A stretch of 64,000 nucleotides of DNA from Streptomyces showdoensis. Lineage in GTDB: Bacteria > Actinomycetota > Actinomycetes > Streptomycetales > Streptomycetaceae. Positions 17,880 through 25,984 of this stretch are shown piece by piece. The DNA lies in contig NZ_BAAAXG010000026.1 of NCBI RefSeq assembly GCF_039535475.1, positions 2,170,001 to 2,234,000 on the forward strand, in the 5' to 3' direction. A model generated the notes under the pieces. It had not been told where the DNA came from, ran no database searches, and saw nothing but the letters and a program-made list of their open reading frames with translations. The first letter of the stretch is position 1, and the number at the start of each line of letters is the position of its first letter. The position numbers and the translations under genes are program-made.

Positions 17880-17997
17880 GGGAGGACCCTTCCCCGGTGA
17901 CGGCCGGGCCAGCCATCGGCTCCCCCGATGGGGCCATCGGCAGGACGCCCCACTGGCCCGTGGACCGCCCCGGGCCCCCGTTCGTAGCGTCGTCGGC

Positions 17998-18927
17998 ATG
18001 AGAAACGAGACCAGGGGAACCCTCGAACTGACCCTCGCCATGGTGCTCTCCGGCACCCTCGGCGTCTTCGTCGTGGAGTCGGGCGCCTCGCCCTTCACGG
18101 TCGTGTTCTTCCGGTGCGTCTTCGGCGCGGCCGCCCTCGGCGCCTACAGCCTGGCCCGCGGCTTCTTCACCGGGCACGGGTTCACCCCGCGGAAGCTGGG
18201 GCTCGCCGCGCTCGGCGGCGCGTTCATCGTGCTGAACTGGGTGTTCCTCTTCGAGGCCTACGAGGCCACCTCGATCTCCTTCGCCACCGTCGTCTACCAC
18301 ACCCAGCCGTTCTTCCTGGTGCTGCTCGGCGCCGTCGTCCTGCGGGAGCGGATCAGCGCGGCCAAGCTGGGCTGGCTCGCGGTCGCCTTCGCCGGGCTCG
18401 TCCTGGTGTCGGGCGTGCGCCCCGGGGACACCGCCTCGCTCAAGGGGCTCGGCCTCGCCCTGGCCGCCGCCGTCCTCTACGCCCTGTCCACGGTCGTCAC
18501 CAAGCGGATCACCGGCGTCCGGCCGCACCTCGTCGCGCTCGTCCAGGTCACCGTCGGCATCCCGCTGCTGCTGCCCTTCGCCGACCTCGGCGAGGCCGCC
18601 CGGCTCGGCACCGGCTGGGCCTGGCTCGCCGGACTCGGCCTGATCCACACCGGACTGATGTACGTCCTCATGTACGCGGCCTACGCCAAGCTGCCGACCG
18701 CCCGGATCGCGGTCCTCGCCTTCACCTACCCCGCCGTCGCGATGCTCGCCGACTGGCTCGTGTACGGACACCACATCGGCCCCGTCCAGGCCCTGGGCGT
18801 CCCGCTGATCGTCCTCGCCAGCCTCAGGGTGACCCGGGCGACTCGGACACGAGCCGCCGCAGCTGCTCCACGAACAGCCGCACGTGCGCCGGAAGCCGCT
18901 TCCCCCGCCGCCACGCGATCTGCGTGA
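17998..18927 (+). CDS. EamA/DMT-family transporter
   Basis: A membrane protein of 309 residues with ten hydrophobic segments arranged as two EamA repeats (about residues 8-140 and 150-275). Examples are LAMVLSGTLGVFVVESG and the second-repeat LGLALAAAVLYALSTVVTKR. Family members export metabolites or amino acids. The gene is divergent from the deaminase-oxygenase pair with 118 bp between them, so it may export a related product (inference). The last 30 or so residues are Arg/Ala-rich and read across the antisense of the convergent LysR gene, overlapping it by 104 bp. This suggests that an earlier stop codon was lost. Confidence 0.87.
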   Translation: MRNETRGTLELTLAMVLSGTLGVFVVESGASPFTVVFFRCVFGAAALGAYSLARGFFTGHGFTPRKLGLAALGGAFIVLNWVFLFEAYEATSISFATVVYHTQPFFLVLLGAVVLRERISAAKLGWLAVAFAGLVLVSGVRPGDTASLKGLGLALAAAVLYALSTVVTKRITGVRPHLVALVQVTVGIPLLLPFADLGEAARLGTGWAWLAGLGLIHTGLMYVLMYAAYAKLPTARIAVLAFTYPAVAMLADWLVYGHHIGPVQALGVPLIVLASLRVTRATRTRAAAAAPRTAARAPEAASPAATRSA

Positions 18928-19714
18928 ACAGGGTGAACGGCGGCTCCCAGTCGAGCGCCGTCAGCGCCCCGGACGCCAGCTCCCCGGAGACGGTGATCCG
19001 GGGCAGCAGCGCGATCCCCAGCCCCGCGGCCACGCCCCGCTTGCTCGCCTCGATCGTGCCGAACTCCAGGAACGCCGGGGACCAGGGGCCCAGCTCCGCC
19101 TCGAACAGGTCCCGGTAGGCGCAGCCCGGCTCGGTGCCCACCAGGCCCACCGCCGCCAGCTCCGCCGCGGTCAGCCCCCTCCGACCGGCCAGCGGGTGAC
19201 CGGGGGCGGCGACCAGGACCAGCGGCTCCTCGCCCAGCACCTCGCTCTCCAGGCCCTCGTGCCGGGTCTCCCGCTCCAGCAGCAGCCCCAGGTCGAACGT
19301 GCCCTCGCGCAGCGCCCGCAGGGTGGCGTCGCCGAGCGTCGGGCGCAGGGTCAGCTGGACCTTCGGGTAGCGGTGGTGGAAGAGCTCCAGCAGCGGCGGC
19401 AGCCGGTAGGAGGTGAGCGACTCCACGGTGCCGACGGCGATCGTGCCGGCCGGCTCGTCGGTCGCCGTGACCGCGGCCCTGGCCTCGTCGGCGAGGTCGA
19501 TGATCTGCCGGGCGTACGGCAGCAGGCGCTCCCCGGCCTCGGTGAGGCGGATCCGGGAGCCCAGCCGCTCGAAGAGCTCGACGCCCAGCGAGGCCTCCAG
19601 GGCCCGGACCTGCGAGGTGACGCTGGACTGGGCGTAGGCCAGCTCGGCGGCGGCGCGGGTGAAGGAGAGGACGGTGGCGACCTTCTCGAAGGTGACCAGG
19701 AGCCGCAGCTCCAT
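18824..19714 (-). CDS. LysR-family transcriptional regulator
   Basis: A 296-residue DNA-binding protein. The N-terminal winged helix is MELRLLVTFEKVATVLSFTR followed by AAAELAYAQSSVTSQVRALE and LGVELFERLGSRIRLTEAG, the standard LTTR pattern. The remaining residues form the periplasmic-binding-like effector domain (GTIAVGTVESLTSYRLPPLL; EEPLVLVAAPGHPLAG). It is translated directly after the PLDc_N protein gene: that gene's TGA shares one base with this ATG. The convergent EamA gene overlaps its 3' end by 104 bp and is an obvious candidate target, though LysR targets are more often divergent. Confidence 0.9.
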   Translation of the reverse strand: MELRLLVTFEKVATVLSFTRAAAELAYAQSSVTSQVRALEASLGVELFERLGSRIRLTEAGERLLPYARQIIDLADEARAAVTATDEPAGTIAVGTVESLTSYRLPPLLELFHHRYPKVQLTLRPTLGDATLRALREGTFDLGLLLERETRHEGLESEVLGEEPLVLVAAPGHPLAGRRGLTAAELAAVGLVGTEPGCAYRDLFEAELGPWSPAFLEFGTIEASKRGVAAGLGIALLPRITVSGELASGALTALDWEPPFTLFTQIAWRRGKRLPAHVRLFVEQLRRLVSESPGSP

Positions 19715-20169
19715 CAGCCGTCGGTGTCCTTGGCGTCCTTGGCGTCCTTGGCGTCCCTGGAGTCCCTGGAGTCCTTGGATTCCCGGGCGTCCCCGGCGCC
19801 GTCGCCCTGCTCGCGGCGCTTCAGCTCCTCCTCGCGGCGGCGCAGGTCGGCCTCCCAGTCCTTGAGGAGGGACTCGTCCTTCGCCCGCTTCTCGTCAGGC
19901 GCGGCCTCTTCCTTCAGCGACTTCAGGAACTCGGGGTTGTCGTCCGGGGCGACCCAGCCGCCGGAGCCGCCCGCGGCGCCGCGGACGGCGCGGCGCTGCT
20001 TGCCGGCCGCGAACCAGACGATCGGGCCGACGATCCAGAAGAGCAGGATGATGATGACCCAGACCACCTTGGGCAGGTGCTTGGTCTCTTCCTCGGGGGT
20101 GTTGAGGCAGTCGATGAACGCGTAGATCGTCAGCGCCAGCGGCAGGATGTACATCAACGCCCTGAGCAT
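19714..20169 (-). CDS. PLDc_N domain membrane protein
   Basis: A 151-residue protein. Two membrane segments (about residues 3-20 and 34-54) flank CLNTPEEETKHLPKVVWVII, which is the PLDc_N (phospholipase D nuclease N-terminal) domain. This domain is common in actinobacterial small membrane proteins of unknown role and carries no nuclease site here. The cytosolic tail is highly charged with a predicted coiled coil (ADLRRREEELKRREQ) and ends in DSRDAKDAKDAKD repeats encoded by a 9-bp tandem repeat (about 19730-19790). The repeat length may vary between strains. It is the first gene of a two-gene unit with the LysR regulator and is divergent from mqnL. Confidence 0.82.
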   Translation of the reverse strand: MLRALMYILPLALTIYAFIDCLNTPEEETKHLPKVVWVIIILLFWIVGPIVWFAAGKQRRAVRGAAGGSGGWVAPDDNPEFLKSLKEEAAPDEKRAKDESLLKDWEADLRRREEELKRREQGDGAGDARESKDSRDSRDAKDAKDAKDTDG

Positions 20170-20259
20170 GTGGGACAGCCCCCTGGAAGCAGCGGCGGGA
20201 GCGCGTTTCGACGGCCCCGGTGACACAGCCAGCGTAGCCGGTGACCGATACTTGCCCGT

Positions 20260-21711
20260 ATGGCTTACGACGATCTCCGCTCGCTGCTCAGGGCTCTGGA
20301 GCGTGAAGGCGACCTCAAGCGCATCAAGGCCGAAGTCGACCCGTACCTGGAGGTCGGGGAGATCGTCGACCGGGTGAACAAGGCGGGAGGCCCGGCGCTG
20401 CTCTTCGAGAACGTGAAGGGCTCCGCCATGCCCCTCGCGATGAACGTCTTCGGGACGGACCGCCGACTGCTCAAGGCGCTCGGCCTGAAGTCGTACGAGG
20501 AGATCAGCGAGAAGATCGGCGGGCTGCTCAAGCCCGAGCTGCCGCACGGCTTCGTCGGGGTCCGGGAGGCCTTCGGCAAGCTGGGCTCGATGGTGCACGT
20601 GCCGCCGAAGAAGGTGAAGGACGCCCCCGTGCAGGAGGTGGTCCTGACCGGCGACGACGTCGACCTCGACCTGCTGCCGGCGCTGTTCACCTGGCCCAAG
20701 GACGGCGGCTCCTTCTTCAACCTGGGGCTGACCCACACCAAGCACCCCGAGACCGGGGTCCGCAACCTCGGCCTCTACCGCCTCCAGCGGCACGACAAGC
20801 GCACCATCGGCATGCACTGGCAGATCCACAAGGACAGCCGGAACCACTACGCGGTCGCCGCCGCGAAGGGCGAGCGGCTGCCGGTCGCGATCGCCTTCGG
20901 CTGCCCGCCGGCCGTGACGTACGCCTCGACGGCGCCGCTGCCGGGGGACATCGACGAGTACCTCTTCGCCGGCTTCGTGCAGGGCAAGCGGATCGAGATG
21001 GTCGACTGCAAGACCGTGCCGCTGCAGGTCCCCGCGCAGGCGGAGGTCGTGATCGAGGGCTGGCTGGAGCCGGGCGAGACGCTGCCCGAGGGCCCGTTCG
21101 GCGACCACACCGGCTTCTACACGCCGCAGGAGCCGTTCCCCGCGCTGAAGATCGACTGCATCACCATGCGGAAGCGCCCGCTGCTCCAGTCGATCGTGGT
21201 CGGCCGCCCGCCGACCGAGGACGGCCCGCTGGGCCGCGCCACCGAACGCTTCTTCCTGCCGCTCCTCAAGATCATCATCCCGGACATCGTGGACTACCAC
21301 CTGCCCGAGTCCGGCGGCTTCCACAACTGCGCGATCGTCTCGATCGACAAGAAGTACCCGAAGCACGCGCAGAAGGTCATGCACGCCATCTGGGGCGCGC
21401 ACATGATGTCGCTCACCAAGCTGATCATCGTGGTCGACAAGGACTGCGACGTGCACGACCTGCACGAGGTGTCCTGGCGGGCGCTCGGGAACACCGACTA
21501 CGCCCGTGACCTGACCGTCGTCGAGGGCCCGGTCGACCACCTCGACCACGCCTCCTACCAGCAGTTCTGGGGCGGCAAGGCGGGCATCGACGCCACGAAG
21601 AAGCTGCCCGAGGAGGGCTACACGCGCGACGGCGGCTGGCCGGACATGGTCGAGTCGGACCCGGCGACGGCGGCCCTGGTGGACCGCCGTTGGAAGGAGT
21701 ACGGGCTGTGA
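20260..21711 (+). CDS. mqnL: UbiD-family decarboxylase of the futalosine menaquinone pathway
   Basis: A cytosolic enzyme of 483 residues, the usual UbiD length. UbiD proteins use prenylated FMN and Mn/K to decarboxylate aromatic acids; here the likely substrate is the (prenylated) 5,8-dihydroxy-2-naphthoate intermediate of menaquinone synthesis. Family patterns include AYDDLRSLLRALEREGDLKR at the start, NLGLYRLQRHDKRTIGMHWQ, and the catalytic-region acids in PEGPFGDHTGFYTPQEPFP. The order UbiD-UbiA-UbiX next to mqnE matches the Streptomyces coelicolor SCO4490-SCO4494 locus as I recall it. The stop overlaps mqnP by 4 bp (GTGA). Confidence 0.9.
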   Translation: MAYDDLRSLLRALEREGDLKRIKAEVDPYLEVGEIVDRVNKAGGPALLFENVKGSAMPLAMNVFGTDRRLLKALGLKSYEEISEKIGGLLKPELPHGFVGVREAFGKLGSMVHVPPKKVKDAPVQEVVLTGDDVDLDLLPALFTWPKDGGSFFNLGLTHTKHPETGVRNLGLYRLQRHDKRTIGMHWQIHKDSRNHYAVAAAKGERLPVAIAFGCPPAVTYASTAPLPGDIDEYLFAGFVQGKRIEMVDCKTVPLQVPAQAEVVIEGWLEPGETLPEGPFGDHTGFYTPQEPFPALKIDCITMRKRPLLQSIVVGRPPTEDGPLGRATERFFLPLLKIIIPDIVDYHLPESGGFHNCAIVSIDKKYPKHAQKVMHAIWGAHMMSLTKLIIVVDKDCDVHDLHEVSWRALGNTDYARDLTVVEGPVDHLDHASYQQFWGGKAGIDATKKLPEEGYTRDGGWPDMVESDPATAALVDRRWKEYGL

Positions 21712-22610
21712 CCACGGCCGCGGTGCCCGGCGCGCAGCCGGGACGGACGAAGGCGTTCCTCCGGCTGGTGATGATCGAGCACTCGGTCTTCGCGCTGCCT
21801 TTCGCGTACATCGCCGCGCTGACCGCGATGTACCAGCTGGACCGGGAGATCCACTGGTGGACCCTGTTCCTGGTCACGGTCTGCATGGTGGGCCTGCGCA
21901 CCTTCGCGATGGCCTGCAACCGGATCATCGACCGCGAGATCGACGCCCGTAACCCGCGCACCGCCCAGCGCGAGCTGGTCACGGGCGCGGTCTCGGTGCG
22001 GTCGGCGTGGACCGGCGCCGGGGTCGCCGTCGTCGTCTTCCTGGGCGCCGCGGCCCTGCTCAACCCGCTCTGCCTGGCGCTCGCGCCGCTCGCCGTGATC
22101 CCGATGGTGATCTATCCGTACGGGAAGCGGTTCACCAACTTCCCGCACGCGATCCTGGGCCTCGCCCAGGCGATCGGCCCCGTCGGGGCCTGGCTGGCGG
22201 TCAGCGGCGAGTGGTCCTGGGACGCGGTGATCCTGGGTCTGGCGGTCGGCATCTGGATCGGCGGCTTCGACCTGATCTTCGCCTGCCAGGACGTCCAGGC
22301 GGACCGCGCGCACGGCGTGATGTCGGTCCCGGCCCGCTTCGGCATCCCGGCCGCCCTGTGGGGCGCCCGCGTCTCGGCCGTGCTGACCACGGGCCTGCTG
22401 GTCTGGTACGCCCTGGCCACCGACGCGGGCGTGTTCTTCTGGGCCGGTCTGGTGATCGTGGCGGTGGCTTTCTGCTACGAGCACTCGATCGTGAAGCCGC
22501 ACGACCTGTCCCGGCTGAACCGGGCGTTCTTCACGGTCAACGGCTTCATCGGGATCGCGCTGTTCGTGTGCGCGCTGCTCGACCTGCTGGTGCGCGGGCT
22601 GTCCCTGTAG
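21708..22610 (+). CDS. mqnP: UbiA-family prenyltransferase of the futalosine menaquinone pathway
   Basis: A polytopic membrane enzyme (300 residues, about eight or nine helices) that attaches the polyprenyl chain to the naphthoate ring. The two Asp-rich motifs that bind Mg-diphosphate are seen as NRIIDREIDARNPRT (about residues 71-85) and DLIFACQDVQADRAHG (about 186-201). The GTG at 21708 was chosen for its 4-bp overlap with mqnL; the frame is open six more codons inside mqnL. mqnM starts 21 bp downstream, and with the UbiD and UbiX proteins this makes the late-step cassette. Confidence 0.93.
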   Translation: MTTAAVPGAQPGRTKAFLRLVMIEHSVFALPFAYIAALTAMYQLDREIHWWTLFLVTVCMVGLRTFAMACNRIIDREIDARNPRTAQRELVTGAVSVRSAWTGAGVAVVVFLGAAALLNPLCLALAPLAVIPMVIYPYGKRFTNFPHAILGLAQAIGPVGAWLAVSGEWSWDAVILGLAVGIWIGGFDLIFACQDVQADRAHGVMSVPARFGIPAALWGARVSAVLTTGLLVWYALATDAGVFFWAGLVIVAVAFCYEHSIVKPHDLSRLNRAFFTVNGFIGIALFVCALLDLLVRGLSL

Positions 22611-22631
22611 GGGACGGCTAGGCTCGTCGGC

Positions 22632-23318
22632 GTGGAGCAGGTGAACAAGCAACAGCGTCGTCCGTGGGTCGTCGGGGTGTCGGGGGCGTCGGGGACGCCG
22701 TATGCCGCCGCCGTGCTGCGAGGGCTGCTCGCAGCGGGGGAGAGCGTCGATCTGGTCGTGTCGCGGGCCTCGCGGCTGACGCTGCTCGACGAGACCGGGA
22801 TCGCCTTCCGGGACGCGCACTGGCGCGAGGACCTGGCGACGTGGCTGGCCCGGGGGGCCGACGGGAAGCCGGACACCTTCGGCGTGCCGGAGGGCCTGGA
22901 GGACGTGCGCTACTGGCCGGCCGGGGATCTGGCCGCCGGGCCGTCCTCCGGCTCGTACGCCGTCAAGGGGATGCTGATCGTGCCGGCGTCGACGGCCGCG
23001 GTGGCGGGGGTCGCGCTCGGGCTTTCGAAGGACCTGCTGCAGCGGGTGGCGAGCGTGACGCTCAAGGAGCGGCGCCCGCTGGTCGTCGCGGTGCGGGAGA
23101 CCCCGCTGAACGGACAGACCCTCAAGCACATGGTGACGCTGGACGAGGCGGGCGCCGTGGTGCTGCCCGCCTCTCCGGCGTTCTACGCGGGGGCGACGCA
23201 CATCCAGGATCTGGTGGACTTCGTCGTCGGGCGGGTGCTCGACGCGGCAGGGGTGCCGCACGCGCTGTACCGCCGGTGGGAGGGAGAGCTCGGTGGAGCC
23301 CTCCGCCCGGGTGATTAG
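22632..23318 (+). CDS. mqnM: UbiX-family flavin prenyltransferase
   Basis: A 228-residue flavoprotein that makes prenylated FMN, the cofactor needed by the UbiD protein encoded two genes upstream. The FMN-binding start VVGVSGASGTPYAAAVLRGL is diagnostic. KGMLIVPASTAAVAGVALGL and RPLVVAVRETPLNGQTLKHM with the conserved ETPL follow, and the C-terminal region has the expected LVDFVVGRVLDAAGV helix. A GTG start follows a short purine-rich leader. The stop TAG shares bases with the stop TAA of a small gene on the opposite strand, so the two are convergent with a 4-bp overlap. Confidence 0.92.
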   Translation: MEQVNKQQRRPWVVGVSGASGTPYAAAVLRGLLAAGESVDLVVSRASRLTLLDETGIAFRDAHWREDLATWLARGADGKPDTFGVPEGLEDVRYWPAGDLAAGPSSGSYAVKGMLIVPASTAAVAGVALGLSKDLLQRVASVTLKERRPLVVAVRETPLNGQTLKHMVTLDEAGAVVLPASPAFYAGATHIQDLVDFVVGRVLDAAGVPHALYRRWEGELGGALRPGD

Positions 23319-23440
23319 CGCTTCTTGGCGCGCTTCTTCGCGGCGCGCTTCGAGGCGGGGTTCGACTGGTGGGCACGCGAGCGGTTGGCCATCTCCTGCA
23401 GCTCGCGCATACGGGCGTAGGCCATCTCGATCGTGTACAC
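23315..23440 (-). CDS. Small basic protein of 41 residues, unknown function
   Basis: The sequence starts VYTIEMAYARMRELQEMANR and ends ASKRAAKKRAKKR. The first half is an amphipathic helix and the second half a Lys/Arg/Ala tail that could contact nucleic acid or ribosomes (inference). AGGAG lies 11 nt upstream of the GTG at 23440. A GTG at 23449 is also in frame but only 2 nt from that motif. The gene is convergent with mqnM and divergent from the Lrp-type regulator. I think similar tiny proteins occur at this position in other streptomycetes, but this needs a search. Confidence 0.6.
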   Translation of the reverse strand: MYTIEMAYARMRELQEMANRSRAHQSNPASKRAAKKRAKKR

Positions 23441-23486
23441 GGTGATCACCACTCCTGAAAGATCGTCTTTGATCCACTGAAAGATT

Positions 23487-23506
23487 CACAGGGTGTCGCC
23501 CCTGTG
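23487..23506. promoter_or_regulatory. Inverted repeat in the Lrp / small-protein divergent promoter
   Basis: CACAGGG (23487-23493) and CCCTGTG (23500-23506) are perfect reverse complements with a 6-bp spacer. A second loose dyad, TTAG...CTAA, lies at 23511-23526. The region is unusually A/T-rich and sits between two divergent starts, so autoregulation by the adjacent Lrp/AsnC protein is plausible. Confidence 0.45.
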
Positions 23507-23565
23507 TACCTTAGATTCTATACCTAAACTCGCGGTATCGCTGGACAATGGAAGGCTTCATACCT

Positions 23566-24021
23566 ATGGACGCCGTGGACAGGCAGCTCATCCAGGCTCT
23601 GCGCGAGAACGGCAGGGCCTCGTACGCCGAGCTCGGCCGGCTCGTCGGGCTCTCCGGCCCCTCCGTCACCGACCGCATCAACCGTCTCGAGGCGGCGGGA
23701 GTCATCACCGGCTACCGCGCCACCGTCGACGCCGCCTCGCTCGGCCTCGGCGTCACCGCCCTCATCGGCATCTCGCTCTCCGACGCCGCCGACCACGAGG
23801 ACGTGGCCCGCCGGCTGAAGGACCTGGCCGAGATCGAGGACTGCTGGTTCATCGCCGGCGACGACTCCTTCATGCTCAAGGTCCGCTCCGACGACGTGGA
23901 CGGCCTGGAGAAGACGATCCGCCGGCTCAGCGGGACCAAGGGCGTGTCGCGGACCCGTACCACGATCGTGCTCTCCACGAAGTGGGAGAACCGGGTCGGG
24001 GACCTGCCTGACGAGGGCTGA
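23566..24021 (+). CDS. Lrp/AsnC-family transcriptional regulator
   Basis: A 151-residue regulator with an N-terminal helix-turn-helix (MDAVDRQLIQALRENGRASY, then AELGRLVGLSGPSVTDRINR) and a C-terminal RAM/AsnC ligand domain (about 65-145; DCWFIAGDDSFMLKVRSDDV). Family members bind amino acids and form octamers. The start at 23566 matches the usual family N-terminus and has GGAAGG about 10 nt upstream; an ATG six codons earlier (23548) is possible. It lies between mqnM and mqnE on the same strand, so it may control menaquinone genes, but equally could be a conserved bystander. Confidence 0.88.
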   Translation: MDAVDRQLIQALRENGRASYAELGRLVGLSGPSVTDRINRLEAAGVITGYRATVDAASLGLGVTALIGISLSDAADHEDVARRLKDLAEIEDCWFIAGDDSFMLKVRSDDVDGLEKTIRRLSGTKGVSRTRTTIVLSTKWENRVGDLPDEG

Positions 24022-24114
24022 TGGGGGTCCCTCCGCCCGAAGGGTGGGGGAGTACGGTGGGGAGGCGCCGTTCCGGGCGCCTGAACGCAGCGGATGAGAG
24101 TGGGAGGCGACCGT

Positions 24115-25278
24115 ATGGACGCGGGGCTCAAGCGGGAGCTGGAGCAGAAGGTCCTCGCCGGCGAGCGGTTGAGCCGTGAGGACGGCATCGCGCTGTACGC
24201 GTCGGACGACCTCGCCTGGCTCGGCGGACTGGCCCACGAGGTCAGGACCCGCAAGAACGGCGACGTGGTGCACTTCAACGTGAACCGTCATCTGAACATG
24301 ACGAACGTGTGCACCGCCTCCTGCGCCTACTGCTCCTTCCAGCGCAAGCCGGGGGAGAAGGACGCGTACACCATGCGCATCGAGGAGGCCGTGCGCCTCG
24401 CGAAGGCGATGGAGAACGAGAACCTCACCGAGCTGCACATCGTCAACGGGCTGCACCCCAACCTGCCCTGGCGCTACTACCCGCGCTCGCTCTCCGAGCT
24501 GAAGAAGGCGCTGCCGAGCGTCTCGCTCAAGGCCTTCACCGCCACCGAGATCCACCACTTCGAGACCATCTCGGGCCTGTCGGCCTCCGAGATCCTCGAC
24601 GAGCTGATCGAGGCGGGTCTGGAGTCCCTGACCGGCGGCGGCGCCGAGATCTTCGACTGGGAGGTCCGGCAGCACATCGTGGACCACCGGACCCACTGGG
24701 AGGACTGGTCCCGGATCCACCGCCTCGCGCACGAGAAGGGGCTCAAGACCCCGGCGACGATGCTCTACGGGCACATCGAGGAGCCGCGCCACCGCGTGGA
24801 CCACGTGCTGCGGCTGCGCGAGCTCCAGGACGAGACCGGCGGCTTCCAGGTCTTCATCCCGCTGCGCTACCAGCACGACTTCGTGGACATGCAGGACGGC
24901 AAGATCCGCAACAAGCTCCAGGCCCGCACCACGATGGCCACCGGGGCCGAGGCGCTGAAGACCTTCGCCGTCTCGCGGCTGCTCTTCGACAACGTGCCGC
25001 ACGTCAAGGTGTTCTGGGTGATGCACGGCGTCCAGACCGCGCAGCTGGCGCTCCAGCACGGCGCGGACGACATGGACGGCTCGGTCGTCGAGTACAAGAT
25101 CACGCACGACGCCGACAACTACGGCACCCCGAACAAGCTCGGCCGTGAGGACCTCCTGGAGCTCATCCGGGACGCCGGTTTCCGCCCGGTGGAGCGCAAC
25201 ACGCGCTACGAGGTCATCCGCGAGTACCCGGGTCCGGACGCGGAGCGGCGGGAGACCCCGCAGCCCATGCGGTTCTGA
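24115..25278 (+). CDS. mqnE: Aminodeoxyfutalosine synthase (radical SAM)
   Basis: A 387-residue radical SAM enzyme that joins a carboxyvinyl-oxybenzoate to S-adenosylmethionine to form aminofutalosine, an early step of the futalosine menaquinone pathway. The iron-sulfur motif is CTASCAYCSFQ (Cys-x3-Cys-x2-Cys, about residues 69-76), followed by ELHIVNGLHPNLPWRYY and SLTGGGAEIFDWEVR, which fit the MqnE/MqnC group. The ATG at 24115 was chosen because GGGAGG lies 7 nt upstream and MDAGLKRELEQKVLAGERLS is the expected beginning; an in-frame ATG 21 bp earlier has no such site. It starts 93 bp after the Lrp-type gene. Confidence 0.94.
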   Translation: MDAGLKRELEQKVLAGERLSREDGIALYASDDLAWLGGLAHEVRTRKNGDVVHFNVNRHLNMTNVCTASCAYCSFQRKPGEKDAYTMRIEEAVRLAKAMENENLTELHIVNGLHPNLPWRYYPRSLSELKKALPSVSLKAFTATEIHHFETISGLSASEILDELIEAGLESLTGGGAEIFDWEVRQHIVDHRTHWEDWSRIHRLAHEKGLKTPATMLYGHIEEPRHRVDHVLRLRELQDETGGFQVFIPLRYQHDFVDMQDGKIRNKLQARTTMATGAEALKTFAVSRLLFDNVPHVKVFWVMHGVQTAQLALQHGADDMDGSVVEYKITHDADNYGTPNKLGREDLLELIRDAGFRPVERNTRYEVIREYPGPDAERRETPQPMRF

Positions 25279-25284
25279 TCCTCG

Positions 25285-25818
25285 CTAGGACAGCGTCAGC
25301 AGCATGATGACGTCGTCGCGGTCGTCGCCCGGGGCCACCCGGATGGCGGCCGGGACGCGTCCCACCTCCTTGTAGCCGGCCCGCGCGTAGAAGGCTTCGA
25401 GCCCGTTGCCGCCCCGGCAGGTGAGCCGGACGGCCTCGACGTGCTCGAAGCCCTCGGCGGTCCGCGCGGCGCGCTCGACCGCGGCCATCAGCTCGCGCCC
25501 GTACCCCCTGCCCTGGTGCCGGGGGTGCACCATCACCGTGTACAGCCACACCCAGTGCGTCATCAGGGGGTGGTCGTTGTACCGGAAGAAGGCGGTCGCG
25601 GCGACCTCGCCGCCCTCGTCCCGGCCGACCAGCAGCCGGGTGGTGCCCTTCGCCATCCCGACCAGGTGGTCGAGCAGCGCGGGCCGGATCTCCTGGGGCG
25701 TCACGGGCGGGACGAAACCGACGGAGCCGCCCGCGTTGGAGACGTCCGCCCAGAGGGCGAGCACGCCGTCCCGCAGGGCGGGGCCGACGGGCGGGTCCAG
25801 CTCGAAAGTAAGGGTCAT
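25285..25818 (-). CDS. GNAT-family N-acetyltransferase
   Basis: A 177-residue acetyl-CoA-dependent transferase. The acetyl-CoA pocket motif A is visible as VMVHPRHQGRGYGRELMAAV (Gln/Arg-x-x-Gly-x-Gly), and the fourth motif is GLEAFYARAGYKEVGRVP. The substrate is unknown. The gene is convergent with mqnE (6 bp between stops). A near-perfect 9-3-9 inverted repeat directly abuts its start codon and resembles one half of an actinobacterial iron box, so its expression may be metal controlled (inference). Confidence 0.85.
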   Translation of the reverse strand: MTLTFELDPPVGPALRDGVLALWADVSNAGGSVGFVPPVTPQEIRPALLDHLVGMAKGTTRLLVGRDEGGEVAATAFFRYNDHPLMTHWVWLYTVMVHPRHQGRGYGRELMAAVERAARTAEGFEHVEAVRLTCRGGNGLEAFYARAGYKEVGRVPAAIRVAPGDDRDDVIMLLTLS

Positions 25819-25819
25819 G

Positions 25820-25840
25820 AGGTGAGGCTATGCCTTACCT
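25820..25840. promoter_or_regulatory. Inverted repeat next to the GNAT start, iron-box-like
   Basis: AGGTGAGGC (25820-25828) and GCCTTACCT (25832-25840) are reverse complements with one mismatch around TAT. The half TGAGGTGAGGCT resembles the DtxR/IdeR/DmdR1 consensus half TTAGGTTAGGCT at 10 of 12 positions, but the arm spacing is wider than in the classical 19-bp box. It touches the start codon of the minus-strand gene. Confidence 0.4.
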
Positions 25841-25984
25841 GGCGTGATGCTCAAGGATGTTCCGACCTTCGGACGTCCGGATCGGGACCTTCGGCCGTCT
25901 GTGCGGGATAAGTGCGGGAGTAGCTTGTGAATGTATTCACGAGCTCCCGTCCCGGGCTCCTGACCAGGGAAGAAGGCCGCCGCC

